Shown piece after piece: positions 1-12,110 of a stretch of DNA of 64,000 nt. The notes under the pieces are model-generated. The model was not told the DNA's origin. It saw only the letters and a list, made by a program, of their open reading frames with translations, and made no database searches. Positions within the stretch are counted from its first letter, which is position 1, and each line of letters starts with the position of its first letter. The position numbers and the translations under genes were made by a program. Source of the DNA: Paragordius varius (taxonomy: Eukaryota; Nematomorpha); contig OZ176052.1 of assembly GCA_964247055.1 (NCBI GenBank), positions 8,618,001 through 8,682,000 of the forward strand, read 5' to 3'.

Positions 1-43
1 AAATATAATTTCAAAATCTTTTTTAAATTATATGATATAATAC

Positions 44-660
44 GTTTGTAAGGACGTTGCGGATTCTCCAAACACGTTTGATAAATCATCCGCATTATCA
101 TCATCTTCGTCCAAACCAGTTAGTCCATAAGTTTTGGACAAAGGTAATATGGCAAAAAAATGATTGTAAAATGACATAGCGACACATTTTTCAATCGGAT
201 CTCTAGCAACTTGCGGTAAATATATGTTCGAATAAAAGCCACTCTTATTTTTAAGAAAACTTATAAAACCTTAAAATCAGGTGTTTCAAAGTTATGCAAA
301 GATATGGTTTTAAGATTATAAACATTTGAGTCAAATACCAATATAGAAAACTAAATTTTAATGTTAGGTTTACTTTTGCATCTTTAAATCCAATAACCAA
401 CCCATATCTATCAATATCACACAAATATACAGAAGTGAAACAAACAATGTTGTCTAAGAATTCATATGAACCAATCTTGTTCAAAAAATATTCACCTTAT
501 AATAGAATTAAAATTAACTTTTGGAATCTATAATGTTATATATGGTTAGAATATTAGATCCTGATATAATTAAGTTTTTGTTAATTTTTGATGTGAAATG
601 TGCAAAAACACAATTTTCCACAATAGTGGGCTTATGGATGGATTTTACTACAGTATACAT
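44..660 (-). CDS. CPSF1: Cleavage and polyadenylation specificity factor subunit 1, N-terminal part (partial)
   Basis: CPSF1 is the large beta-propeller scaffold of the nuclear complex that recognises AAUAAA and directs mRNA 3' cleavage and polyadenylation. Exons read on the minus strand: 519-660, 374-495, 270-350, 44-243. They are joined by introns of 23, 23 and 26 nt, all GT-AG. The ATG at 660 begins MYTVVKSIHKPT, like the MYAVYKQAHPPT start of animal CPSF1. Further blocks line up in order: LIISGSNILTIYN, GLVIGFKDAK (family LLLSFKDAK), LKTISLHNFETPDF (family LKTLSLHYFEEPEL), then RDPIEKCVAMSFYNHFFAILPL. An acidic linker (LDEDDDNADD) follows, as in the family. Translation in exon 4 reaches a stop at 28-30, so a donor must lie just before it (GTATTA from 43 is likely); no acceptor inside the window keeps the frame, so the gene continues off the left edge. 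Only about 180 of more than 1,000 residues are visible. Identity is from conserved blocks recognised by eye. Confidence 0.85.
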
Positions 661-1929
661 GCGGTTTTATTTCCCATATGTGCAACCTTTAAGAAAATTC
701 AAAGATTAATTCATCAAAACGCATACCAGAACACTTTATGATCCCAATAGATCCAATATTTATTTAAGCATTTAACGTCGCATTTTAGTTATTAAATTTA
801 ATTTTTATCTCTTTAATATAATTATTCTTGTCTATATTTGTCTGATATTCAAATATGGCACTTGGATAGTGTTTTTTTATAATGCTTTATCTCTGTTAAA
901 TTGCTTTATTAATTTTTTTGATTAAAAGGTGTATTTTTGGGTCATTTTTAGTTTTATATTGTGAGTTAACTAATTAGGGAATCATATAATAACTAAAGTT
1001 TTTTCTATGGCTGAATGTAGAAAATGAAAATTTTATCATATCTATGCTGTTAAACATTCGGATATATATTCAATATAAATAAGGTATCACACGGTTTAAG
1101 CCGCACCAAGGGTTTATTTTGGTTGGTATATAGTTGGGATTTTGCATTAAAGCGATACACTTTAAGAAGAATATTCAAGAAACAATATTAGATCAAATAC
1201 TTAAAACTAATGTGACCAGATAGGCTGTTTTTCGCAGTAGTACTGGATTTTCAGAAGAGAACTGTGACTGTACTGCGCCCACTTTTGTATTGCTTTTTGA
1301 AACTAAAAAAATTTAAATTTTTATAATATATGTTTGATTGTAGGAAACATTAAAATTTGGGCAACATATTTTGATTGTTGAAAAAATTATTTGATATATC
1401 AATTACCTTTTATTTATTGAAAATTTTTTTTAGAATTTGATATAGTACCCTCTGTAAAAATAACCCCATTGCAAAGAAATGGTATTTTGGGGTAAAACAA
1501 AGATTGGCCTATTTTTAATTGGTTAACACTTTATTTTCTGCTCGAATTATACATAAAATTGAATTTAGATCGATCAAACCTCTTATGATCGCAGCCCTTC
1601 GCGCAGTGGCGTAACTAGAAATCAGTTAATGGCGTTTTCACTCAGGGTTTCCGCAAAAAACGATGCCTTAAAATTTAAAATTAACAAAATTAATTTATGA
1701 TATTTTAATAAATGTTTGATTAAGTTTAAAAAGTTTATTTTTTGTTGTAATTATCCAACGGATAATTATGGAGAAAATTGTTATTCCCGTAACATATTAT
1801 TTAAAATTTATATATGGCATATAGTTTTGAAAAACCAAGAGTTTTTTACGTTATACTCATTAAGTGGGAGGTATGATACTTAATTTTTTTCCTAAACTTT
1901 AATTTTTAATAGTTTCTTTATTTTTAAAC

Positions 1930-2760
1930 AAATTTGAGATATTTTGTTGAAGCGTACTTCAAACTATTTTGAAGCATGATGTAAACGGTATAACACTTAT
2001 GTAAACGGTATAACACTTTAAGATATAATAAAACCCTTTTTCTAAATATTTCGATTAAGTTGAACATTACTATAGGTTGAGTTTTAATTTAAAGATTTGT
2101 TTGCTTGAAAATTTGGTAAATTTTTGTAAAAACACAATTTTTATTTAACATAAATAATAAAACAAAGGTAAAAATATTGGGTGAGATAAATGTTTATCAT
2201 TATCGAATTATATATATAAATGTAACATCTCAACCGTTTATATCGTTTCCATTGTGATCAAAATAGTATGAAGTACGCTTCAACAAAATTTTGATAAAAA
2301 TTAAATTTTGAAAGTATTAATTTTTTAAAAATATATTTAGTCGATATCAAAATATAGTACATATTTAAAATTATTGCACAATGTAGGAATTTTTGCGTTT
2401 ATTTTAAGAGAACACTCCATAAAAGAGCCAAAATATTAGGGACTTTCAGAGCCCGCATCTAAAAATTTAAAATTTTTAAAAATATTGTTTTGCTTTTTAA
2501 ATGTAGTTTACATATTATATTTAAATGATATGTTTTTTAATAAAGCATTTATTCACCAAAATATATATATTAAAACAAATTGCGCTCCTTTTGCAATTTT
2601 ATGCGAAGCACTTACCACAAAAGTGTAAATAACTTTCTTTATAACTCGTGAGGGTTAAAACCAAAAGCACCATGATAATTCTGATATTTTTCTATCAAAA
2701 TATATATATTTCGTCAGGATAATTTTTTGTGGAAACTGTGTAATATACCACACCGATGGT
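1930..2760. mobile_element. Fold-back (long inverted repeat) element, copy 1, incomplete
   Basis: The left inner segment (about 1935-2080: TTGTTGAAGCGTACTTCA, then a GTAAACGGTATAACACTT stretch) is answered on the other side of about 2130 by its reverse complement (about 2180-2300: GAAGTACGCTTCAACAAAAT). The right arm then runs out through AAGAGAACACTCC, GGGACTTTCAGAGCCC and CTTACCACAAAAGTG to a terminus near GTCAGGATAATTTTTTGTGG. The outer left arm is missing. The same blocks recur in the same order at 7190-9185 and 48130-49495. Confidence 0.7.
1979..2018. repeat. 20-bp tandem duplication
   Basis: The unit ATGTAAACGGTATAACACTT occurs twice in direct tandem. It lies inside the left arm of the fold-back element, where other copies of the family carry the unit once, so this is a local duplication. 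Confidence 0.85.
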
Positions 2761-3831
2761 GTAAAAACAGCCAAACTATGCTTTAGTTTTGTACTGAGTC
2801 AAAGTTCAAAATATCTGGTCACATTACTTAATACATTAGCAACGGCTAACACCTCTATCTGGGTGGAAAAACGGCATAAAGATAAAACTGATATCGTATT
2901 ATAAAAATAACTGACTATACAAACAAAAGCACATATGTTTATGACTAAATATTTTTTTATGAATAAGCCTCTTTTACAGAGCTGTGCGCTTTTATGGGCC
3001 GCCATAACTTAGTAAAAATGATTTGTAAATCAGGTTAAAAAAATAGTGGCCCATCTATGTTTGACGCAATAATTGAATCGTAATGCGAATGAATTTTAAT
3101 GGGGATATCCATGTTTGGAAACATTGCTTTAGCGTCATTTTATATACGGGCATAATAAAATTAGAGGGTACCTCAAGATTCAAAATAGGTGTGGTTGAAT
3201 TTGCACCTTTTAAAGGAATATACGGAGATGAAATCACATGTAATACGTTTTTTTTGAATTTCTAAATAATTTTAGAGGATGGTTTTTTGCCAAAAACGCT
3301 AATTTAACAGGGATGTAGCTGAATGTTAAAAAAGCACACTATGATAGGCGCTTTGATAAATAATATATTGATTATTGAGTCTGAATAATCGCTGCGGATT
3401 CGTTCAAAATAATTTTAACATGTTAAACTTTATTTTTCGACAAGGTGTGGCGCAACATACATAACTCATATAATCCAATTGCCCAAAAGCCAATAAATAT
3501 ATATTTTATAAATTTATGATACTTAAATATTTCATCTTACATATATTTATATAAAAAACCGGGCCATTAGGAGTCAAAATTTTAAAAAATATATTTGGTA
3601 ACTGCAACTTTTAAAATTAATAAAATGCCACTAATAATAATAAACATTTAAATGCAGGTGTTCTCTATCGATTGAATAATAAATCCATATGAAATGATAG
3701 GCGATAAATAATGGAATTTTTTTTCCGCATATACTCATTTTTTAGGGATATCCAGTAAAGCGCCTCAAATACCATAGAATGCGCTTTTTTGATCCAATAT
3801 AATAGTTTTATATATTTAATCAATCAATATG

Positions 3832-4010
3832 CAAGGGGTCCCCAACACAAATATTTTTGCGGGCTGCTTAATTTTTGGCCTTAATTTATTTTAATCCCAA
3901 TTTTGGATGATATATTTTCTAAATAACCGTTAATTAAATTAAAATCCAATTTTTTATTTTTTTAACATTTTTCATAGCTTTTTTGCATACCGAACAAAGG
4001 GGTATAAATT
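3832..4010. mobile_element. hAT-type transposon remnant
   Basis: The segment starts with CAAGGGGTCCCCAACAC, a decayed form of the CAGGGGTGTCCAACAC terminus seen intact at 57868. The following bases (CCAATTTTGGATGATAT, then CCAATTTTTTATTTTTTTAA) also occur at 36112-36270, where they encode the end of a hAT-like transposase. This is a short homologous stub of that element. No open frame survives. Confidence 0.5.
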
Positions 4011-4780
4011 TGAAGGCTTCGTAGATTCCTGAGAATAATCCAATAATATATTACTTCTTTATGAAGTAGCTTCTTAATTTAAAAAACGGCTTCATAATGA
4101 TGGTTAATTCGAACCTCTTCAATTAAATATACTGCTTAAATTAAATTTAAAAAATTTATGTTGTTTGATTTAATTAATATTGAATACGAAATGTTTTAGG
4201 ATGCTAACAATATTTGTCAATTTAAGACTTAAGGCGCTAAAATTTGAATCTTCCAAACTTTCCTCGAAAACAAAACCAGAAAAATGTTTTTTAAATGAAA
4301 AACCTTAGTCTCGGTTTTTACTATTGTATTGAAACCGGTCATACACATCTAAATGAGAGTAATATAATAAAGTTTTTCATTGTACTTACAATTTTAACAG
4401 ATGGTTATATTGGCAAGAAACTGACGCAATATTTTATAATGCGCCATGCGGCCTTTAGAGTGATTGTTTAAATAAAGATTAGTAATTGTTTTAAAACAGT
4501 TGTAAAAATTAATGGGCGATTCTTATTTGAAGCGATTCCAAGACGCATTGATAAACAAGCAGTTTCTTAATGATTTAACTAACCAAGGTTCCTATTCCAG
4601 TTAAAAGCTTTAATAAAGTTATTACAAAAATTAAAACGCACACATATTTCAGATGATATATAGTAAGTATATAAATACAAATATAATTTTATTGTGCGCT
4701 TTGATTATAAAAATTCCCTGACATCTTAAATGTAATTTTCAATATCAATTGATACGATAACAAATTTTTCGTTTGCTAAT

Positions 4781-6882
4781 TCATGAAGTAGTTATTAACG
4801 GTTCATTTTGATAATGACTTGCGTTGCCTGAACGTCCCTCCACTATCTCAGCAGGGGTATCACATTCTTTAGTATGGTATTCTAATCCTTGCCAAGTAAG
4901 ATGACTCAAATAATCAGCTAAAATTATATGATAAAAATGATAGATAAATAATATCCCTTCATTGCATTATGAAAATAATATAAAATTCTTACAACTGGTA
5001 ATAAGTGCAGCATTCATAGACTGTCTTGTAGTTACTATAAAAAAAATATAATCATTTGTTAAAAATATCAAAAAATATACGTAATTATAAAACACATAAT
5101 ATATTTACGGTGAATATGAAATGTTTAGGATAGAGGTTTAAATGGTATAACTGTTGGTATTTTATTAATCAACACCGTTAGGCCATGAAATTGTATTATA
5201 TATAAATCTAACTTATAATTTGTAAACATAAGTTAATTTTAATTTATGTTACCAGCCAAATTTTGTTACAATTACAGTAAAATTTTTAAGCTGTTTGGCT
5301 CAAATTAATCGGTTAGCTAGCATATCAAAAACATATTATGGACCGATTCCCAAACAAAATGGGAAGTTATATTTGTATCATGCATGCATCATTACATATA
5401 TAATATAAAACATATAACTATTACTTTGTTTTTCTGAATCACTCTCTTCAAATTTCTCCAGCGAATCTGATTCTTGGCCAAAATCAATTGACAACTTTGT
5501 AAAATCTAACGTGAAATTTTGGCTATAATTTATATCGGTTTGACATGCGACAATCAATTCCCACACAGTTAAAATGGGTTTGTTGAATGTTTTAAGCGTA
5601 CTTACATCCAAGATAAGGCTTTGTGGACATGCAATGAGAACATAGGCATCAATTTCCCCATAATTACCCAATTTGTATGGATTTATTTTTCCAAACACAA
5701 ACAAATATGATTTTTTACCAGCCATCTCAATGAGTCTTTTAACCCTGTTAAATTTGTAATAGCGTCATGCATAATTTTTAAAAATAAGATATAAACTTTG
5801 ACAAATTCATAAATATATGTAATTTTTTGATTGTAAAGTAAAAAACCAAACATTTTATACAGAAATTTTTGTACAATTATATATACCGGGAAATCGTGTC
5901 CGTTATTCTAGCGTCATATAAGGTTGATACAATTATACCTATGATTTTAGATTGTTTGGCCTTTTCTATGTAATGATATCGTTTTGCCAATAATTTTGAC
6001 ATTTTTGTTGTAACTTCCATAGGATTAGCATTAATATTATCACTATTAAAAGTGCATATTCTGTCTATTTTAAGAGGATTAGACAAGCGTGATTCAGATT
6101 TGATATCGAAATATAATTGAGTAAATGCAAGACTATCATTATCGCCCAAATAAATGAGTAAATTATAATTTTTATCACCATTAATGGATATATCAGTGGA
6201 CTTATAATAAAAGTTATTTTGAATTTGTATGAAATCCTTGTCGTTGGTTTCATTTGATGAACACGGATATTGTAAAAAGGAATAAGATTTAGTGGGTAAT
6301 TTTGGATGAGTAATTAATATTTTAATGATCAGATCCTTAAATTCTTCTGCCAATATATTTTCAATATATGATTTATATTCCTTATAAATGATATCTATAT
6401 TTAACTAATATATACCTTTATAAAAGCAGAGATCATAGGTTAATACAATATTTAAATGTTTTATATCCGATAATGTAATTTGGTTAATTTGATGTTTAAG
6501 GAATATAATCAAATTTTTAATGTTCAACGTTGTGTAAGGATTAAATGTATAAAAGACGGGAATTTGATTGTAGGGATTGAAAAAACACGGAATTCCAAAA
6601 TAAACTATCGCATCACATTGTATGTGACTTGCAGTTAAAAAATCGATGCAACAACTATGATAAAAAAATTTTTTACCTTCCCAGTGTAGTATCAGATAAA
6701 ATAAACATTTCTTTATCATAATCTTTTTTGATTAAATTCACAATATCCACAGCATGTTTTAATAAGTTATCCGGTAATTGAATACCAACCTAATGTTATA
6801 ATTATATTACTTTTCTGAATTCATTGGAAAAAATCCATTGACGAATTTCTTCAGATTCTCTTGGATCAAGTATGCAATTCAT
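4781..6882 (-). CDS. DPH2: Diphthamide biosynthesis protein 2 (DPH2)
   Basis: DPH2 partners DPH1 in the cytosolic Fe-S enzyme that transfers the 3-amino-3-carboxypropyl group of SAM to a histidine of elongation factor 2, the first step of diphthamide synthesis. Exons (minus): 6811-6882, 6677-6789, 6416-6654, 5887-6394, 5425-5744, 4993-5034, 4781-4917; introns 21, 22, 21, 142, 390 and 75 nt. The spliced frame is 476 codons, close to human DPH2 (about 489). Family blocks in order: VGIQLPDNLLKHAVDI, MFILSDTTLGSCCID with the clustered cysteines, RYHYIEKAKQSKIIGIIV, KKSYLFVFGKINPYKLGNY, EIDAYVLIACPQS, and at the C-terminus TWQGLEYHTKECDTP followed by EIVEGRSGNASHYQNEP. The 42-nt exon at 4993-5034 is inferred from splice signals and frame and is the least certain piece. 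The ATG at 6882 is the first in frame. DPH2 rather than DPH1 is judged from the GSCC block and the tail. Confidence 0.9.
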
Positions 6883-7189
6883 AACATGGATAAAGCATGT
6901 GACAAAATATATTTTTTGCGTTTAACCCTCAGAAAGTAATTGGGATATTCATTATCTTGAAGATATCGGTATTTGATTAATAAATGTGCATTTAAATCTT
7001 TGGGGCAGATTTTTACATAATTTTAAATAAAATAAAAAAATCATGATTTAGGACTTGGTTATATTTTTTGCAGATAACCCAAACGTTAAAGTTGCAAATG
7101 TTTTTTATAGATAGTTGTTGGTTTTGTTAATAATTGTAACATTTTATTTTACATAATTTGTAGGTAATTATGATCAATTTCACAATATT

Positions 7190-9185
7190 TACAAAAAATA
7201 TCCTGATTTTTTTTCTGATATGGAAATGTATGAGAATTAGTACGTTACTTTTGGGATTTAAAAAAAGTTGACACTTTTGTGGTAAGTGTCCATAATAGAA
7301 AATTGGAATTTGCGTACATTTTTCAAATAAATTTTTTTGGTTAAACCGAAAAACATTCCAAAAAATATTACTAAAATATATTAAAACCTAATGAAAACCA
7401 AAACTATATTAAATTTTAATTTTAAATGTGGTCTTTAAAATCTTCTAAAATAAGCCTCTTAATATAAACACAAAACTGAGATTTCACGTCTGTCCTAGAT
7501 TATGGCACCAAATAAATATTTATAATATGCATACTTTGCTCACAATTTCATTTTTTGCACAATTTTGTTGAAGCTTACTTCATAATATTTTTAGGCATTA
7601 TGATGGAAAGGGTTTTTCCAACACAATGTTCGCACAAAAATAACCTACTATTCTAACAGGAAAATGCATCAGGATTAATATGGTGATTTTGGTGTTGGCC
7701 TTTAAGAGTGACATTTAGGAATTCTTTACATTTTTGTGGTAGGTGCTCTATATGCGAAAATGGCAAAATTTTCGCACAGTTTTTAAATAATAGCTAAATG
7801 CTGCATTTCAAAATATATCATTAAAATAATATCATAAACTACATAAAAATAGCAAAACATAAATTTTTATTAAAAAAAATGATTTGTAGATGTGGGCTGT
7901 GAAAGTCCCAAATATTTTGCTCTTCTAAAACGAGCTGGTTCTCTTAAAAACGCTAAAATACCGAGATTGTGTGATAAACGTTTTAAATATGCTAAATTAT
8001 ATATCAGCTAAAAATATTTTTATAAAATGCATACATTCAAAAATTTATTTTCAACGAAATTTATATGAAGACTTCATACTTGTTTTAGGCATGATGGAAA
8101 CTATATAAAAATGCGCTAAGATATTATAAAAACACTTTTTCTAAATAATTTATGATACTGAACATTTCTATTACATCAGAATGGTTGAAATGTTCGTTCG
8201 TGTTGTTATTACTCCATCTTTTGGAATAGGCATGATGTAGACTGTATAAGCTATAAGATATTATACGAATACTTTTTACATAATTCTATGATGCTGAATA
8301 TTTCTATTGCTTAGAATAATTGAAATATAAATTCATGTTGAAATTTATGTTACCACTCCATTAACTTTTAGAGTATTTTTATATCCCAGAGCAATTTGAA
8401 ATTCAAAATCTTATAAAATATTTAATGTATTGAGCCAAATTTAAAAATGAGCTTTTTTTAGTCAAAAATGTTTAGAGCGCAAAGTTATGATAAATCTACC
8501 ACCTCAAAATTTTAATTGATGTTCTTTCGACTTAATATTTATTTTAAATTTGATTGTTTTTTTTGACAATAATTTATCAGAAATTAAAATCAAACGAACC
8601 TTTTATTTAAAATTCCGAAATGATAGAAATGTTCAGCAAAATCGAACTTTGTGGAAAATGTGTTTTTATTATATCTTAAAACATTTTATACAATTACCAC
8701 TATGCTTCAAAATACCATGAACCTCGCTTTATCAAAATTCTACTATAAATTAAATTTTTAGGCAAATTATTCCTTTTGTCGGTAAAATCTTTTTTTAATA
8801 TCAGAATTTAGCATATACGTAAAAGTTGTATCGCCCCGGCCCTTTGGCCTTTATTTTAAGAGAACTTGCCTATTTTAGCGGGCTCAGAAATTTAGGACTG
8901 TCGGAGCCTAAATTTAAAAATTAAAATGATAAATATTGTGTTAATATGCAGTTCATGATATATTTTAGCGATATGTTTGAAATGAAACATATAGTTTTCA
9001 CAAAAAAAATATTTGGCATCCCAAATTTCACCATTTTATGATATGGACACTTACCAAAAAAGCGCAATATCTTTTTTAAATCCGTAATGGCCAAAACCAA
9101 AAGTCCATGATAACACTGATTTATTTTCTATCAAAATATATATATATTTAATCAGGATATATTTTTGTGGACACTGATATAATAT
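7190..9185. mobile_element. Fold-back element, copy 2 (most complete, about 2 kb)
   Basis: Two arms of about 0.7-1.2 kb in inverted orientation meet near 8400-8560. Left-arm blocks: CACTTTTGTGGTAAGTGTCC (7273), GGGCTGTGAAAGTCCCAAA (about 7892), GGTTCTCTTAAAAACGC, then GAAGACTTCATACT and the pair ATTATAAAAACACTTTTTC/GAACATTTCTATT. The right arm repeats these as reverse complements: GATAGAAATGTTCAGC, TTTAAGAGAACTTGCC, GACTGTCGGAGCC, and a TGTGGACACTGATATAAT terminus. No transposase frame was found. The CAGTGTCCACAAAA-type end is reminiscent of Tc1/mariner termini, but that assignment is a guess. Confidence 0.7.
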
Positions 9186-9359
9186 AGGTATTTTTATTCC
9201 AGCTTTCTAAAAGGCATCAAGTTATTATAAATATAATATACTTTTAATTATAAAAAAATTTTGATTTAAAAAATCCTATTTTCAACGAAAATAGTAATAA
9301 TTTTAATAATAACAAAATCCAACATTTTTAATTATAAGGTAAGATGAACACAAATAATT

Positions 9360-9726
9360 ATTATTTCAATTTCACCCTTAAACAATTCAAATTCACCCTT
9401 GAACAATTCAAATTCACCCTTGAACAATTCAAATTCACCTTCAAATAAAATATATGTTTTTTCAGATTAAAAATTACCTATTTTTATATATTTTTCAAAA
9501 ATAATTTTGTTTTAAATTAAAATAATACTGAATAAATAATAAACTATACCACAAACATATATTTCATATTAATAATGAGTTATATTAGTTTGAAAACACA
9601 TAATTTATTTTTAGGGTGAATTTGAATTGTTCAAAGGTGAATTTGATTTGTTTAAGGGTGAATTTGAATTGTTTGAGGGGGAATTCGAATTGTTCAAGGG
9701 TGAATTTGAACTGTAAATGGTATATT
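9360..9726. mobile_element. MITE with tandem-repeat termini, copy 1
   Basis: The left end holds three to four tandem copies of a 21-bp unit, ACAATTCAAATTCACCCTTGA. The right end holds five copies of its reverse complement (GGGTGAATTTGAATTGTTCA and variants) and closes with CTGTAAATGGTATAT. The about 170-bp centre is non-coding and AT-rich. Copies at 10232 and 29682 share the centre (AAAACACATAATTTATTTTA) and the right terminus. The left TATACCATTTACAG cap is lost in this copy. Confidence 0.8.
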
Positions 9727-10231
9727 TGGCTGTACAACCACTGTAGTTTATTATCAGACTCAAAGCCGTCAGTTGCATGCATTATTACCCAATTAGTACC
9801 CTTTTTGGAACAGCAGAGTTCAAAAAGTTGAGATAGTTTCCTATGTGATTTAAAATTAGGCGCCTATATATAGGTTTAAAGAAGATATAAATATGTATAC
9901 ATATATATATATATATATAGCAGTGTTACACCTAAAAATTCGGCTTCTTAATATTTTATATGGTCGATAGGGCTAAAATCTATATCAATGCCGAGACTTT
10001 GCTGTTATATAAATCTATTAAATTAAGCATCACATTATATAAAATAGTGATCTATTGTTTCTTCATATTGGCACTAAATTGATACATAATATTGTGTTGT
10101 GTGCCATAATACGTACCACTAACTAACCTTACATGGTAAAATGTTGCAAAATCTATGCTATAAACTCAGTTTAAGGACCATGTGCGGTTCAGAGCCTCGG
10201 ATTGAATGCCATTAATTCACCATTTTTATTT

Positions 10232-10552
10232 AACACTCACCCTTAAACAATTCTAATTCTCCCTTCAACAATTCAAATTCACCCTATAAAATCAATTAAG
10301 TATTTTCGAACTAACATAACTAATTAATTCGTTATTAAAATATATCTTTATGGCATCCTATATTATTTTTTCAGGATTGTTTTAATTTTAAAAATTTTTT
10401 TTATTAAAATATATTAAAATATAGGTAATTTTTAATTTAAAAAGACACATAATTTATTTGAGGGTGAATTTGAATGGTTTAAAGGTGAATTTGAATTGTT
10501 TAAGGTGAATTTAAATTGTTTAAGGGTGATTTGAATTGTAAATGGTATATAT
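10232..10552. mobile_element. MITE with tandem-repeat termini, copy 2
   Basis: Same organisation as the copy at 9360. The left arm has about three CACCCTTAAACAATTC-type units, the right arm has four GGTGAATTTGAATTGTT-type units, and it ends in TTGTAAATGGTATATAT. It lies about 500 bp from copy 1 in the same orientation. The number of units per arm differs between copies. Confidence 0.75.
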
Positions 10553-11159
10553 AGTGTGGCTCATTTTATTCTATTACGAGAAATTGATTGTGGATGCTAT
10601 AGTTGGTTTTATTAAATTAATGTTTTCAGAATTATTTAAAAATACTAAAAAAATTTTAAAGGTAAAAAATATAGGAAAGCATAACCTGATTTATCGTATT
10701 TCCCCTTTTTATGAGACACCAATATATATAGTTTATGAATAAGGTTAATGTTCTTAATATATAGAAAAAAATCTACATAAATAATTATGTCTGTGGTTAA
10801 AAGTAGATATTCATAAAACATCAACATTGCAATTCCATTTCATGGATACGGGAAAAATGTTATTATATGATTACTTTTTTAAAAAAATGATATTTATTGT
10901 GATGGGAAACCAGAAGTTATCATACAAGAATATTATGATAATATTTTTAACAATAAATTTAATTTTTAAAATTAAAAACATATGAGAGTCACTTATTTTG
11001 GTGGGAGAACTGAAACCGGGTCGTATACTGGGCAGTTAGAACCGAAATAGGGAGGTTTACTGAGAATTAAAACTGGATTACTTGAAGTAAAACCGAAACC
11101 GGTTGCTTCTAAAATCCGTGATCAAAAGTATTTCTCAATTGGTTCAAATATACAAGGAA

Positions 11160-12110
11160 TTCGTGAATTAGCCAATACACAGGCGGAGTTCCGAAAGAAT
11201 ATGGATGTATAGATATGATTTGCAACATCCATGAATAATTGAATAACAACCATTTCAAAAGAAAATCCACTTTTGAATTATCGATTTTGCAAAGGCGTTG
11301 ACAATATCAGCCACGCCTTGCACTGGAAAAAACGAATTCAGATGGGATTCATCACATAATCAAAATTATACATTTATTCCAACTTTACACTGAATATATC
11401 CTATCACGACTTTTGGATACCACTGAAGAAATGATTGTGCCAAAGTTGCATTCAATCACCAACACCATTTAAACCTTGTATAGAAATTAGAATACAAAAC
11501 ATAAAAAGATTAACGTAAAAATTGCTAGACTCACAATCGCATCCTTCCACTATGCGGATGATACAAACTGGCTAATTCTCTAATTTATATCAACTTGAAA
11601 GCTTATTAAAAGATTTTACGTTTGAATTCGCCTAATTTGATTCCTCAATCAATTTAAAAAAACAAAACATAAAAAACCAAATATTCAGTGAGTTTACGAA
11701 TATATATTGGAATTTTCAATAATAATAATTATAATAATAATAATACTTAGATATCAAGAGGCGACGAATTGTGATGCGTAAAACCAATATGACAAAATAT
11801 TATAAAATATGAAGTCTAATGTGTGATAAAGGCTTTTAAACTATGGTGTGGAGGAAAGATTTAAAAATAACACAAATAAACAAATTTAAACACTCCTACT
11901 TCTGGAAAAATAGAACCCATAATAGCTCAAACCGGTCATATCAATAAAAATTAATATATTAGGACACACGTTTAGAGCACAAAATTTGGAATATATTTAA
12001 TCAGAGTCAAAGTAGAATAAAAAAGAAAGCGCCATCGCTGTAAATGGGCTGGATACAAATTTTTCATGTACCTTAATTACAACAGGGTAAATTGGTGTAT
12101 ATTTACTCAC
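11160..12110 (+). pseudogene. Decayed non-LTR retrotransposon reverse transcriptase
   Basis: Frame-broken coding remains read on the plus strand. The clearest landmark is FHYADDTNWLIL at about 11545-11580, the reverse-transcriptase catalytic YADD box. Downstream a second fragment reads DTRLEHKIWNIF and RIKKKAPSL followed by a tryptophan, matching the C-terminal tail after the RT domain of endonuclease-type non-LTR elements. Many stops and frameshifts are present and no intact ORF remains. Clade cannot be assigned by eye. Confidence 0.6.

Larger units (their letters stand above)
661..4780. other. Intergenic, repeat-derived stretch
   Basis: No convincing exon was found between the CPSF1 start and the DPH2 stop. 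The recognisable contents are part of a fold-back repeat (about 1930-2760) and a hAT-type end at 3832. Near 1605 there is a CAGTGGCGTAACTAG motif that resembles a DNA-transposon terminus, but no partner end was found. The rest is AT-rich sequence with frequent stops in all frames. Confidence 0.6.

Noticed and set aside
3055-3265. Overlapping 60-codon ORFs on both strands
   Set aside because: No motif, splice context or similarity on either strand; long open frames of this size arise by chance in a local less AT-rich patch.
5378-5424. DPH2 stop codon at 5378
   Set aside because: A GTAATAG donor at 5424 leads in frame to exons at 4993-5034 and 4781-4917, which encode the conserved DPH2 C-terminus, so 5378 lies in an intron.
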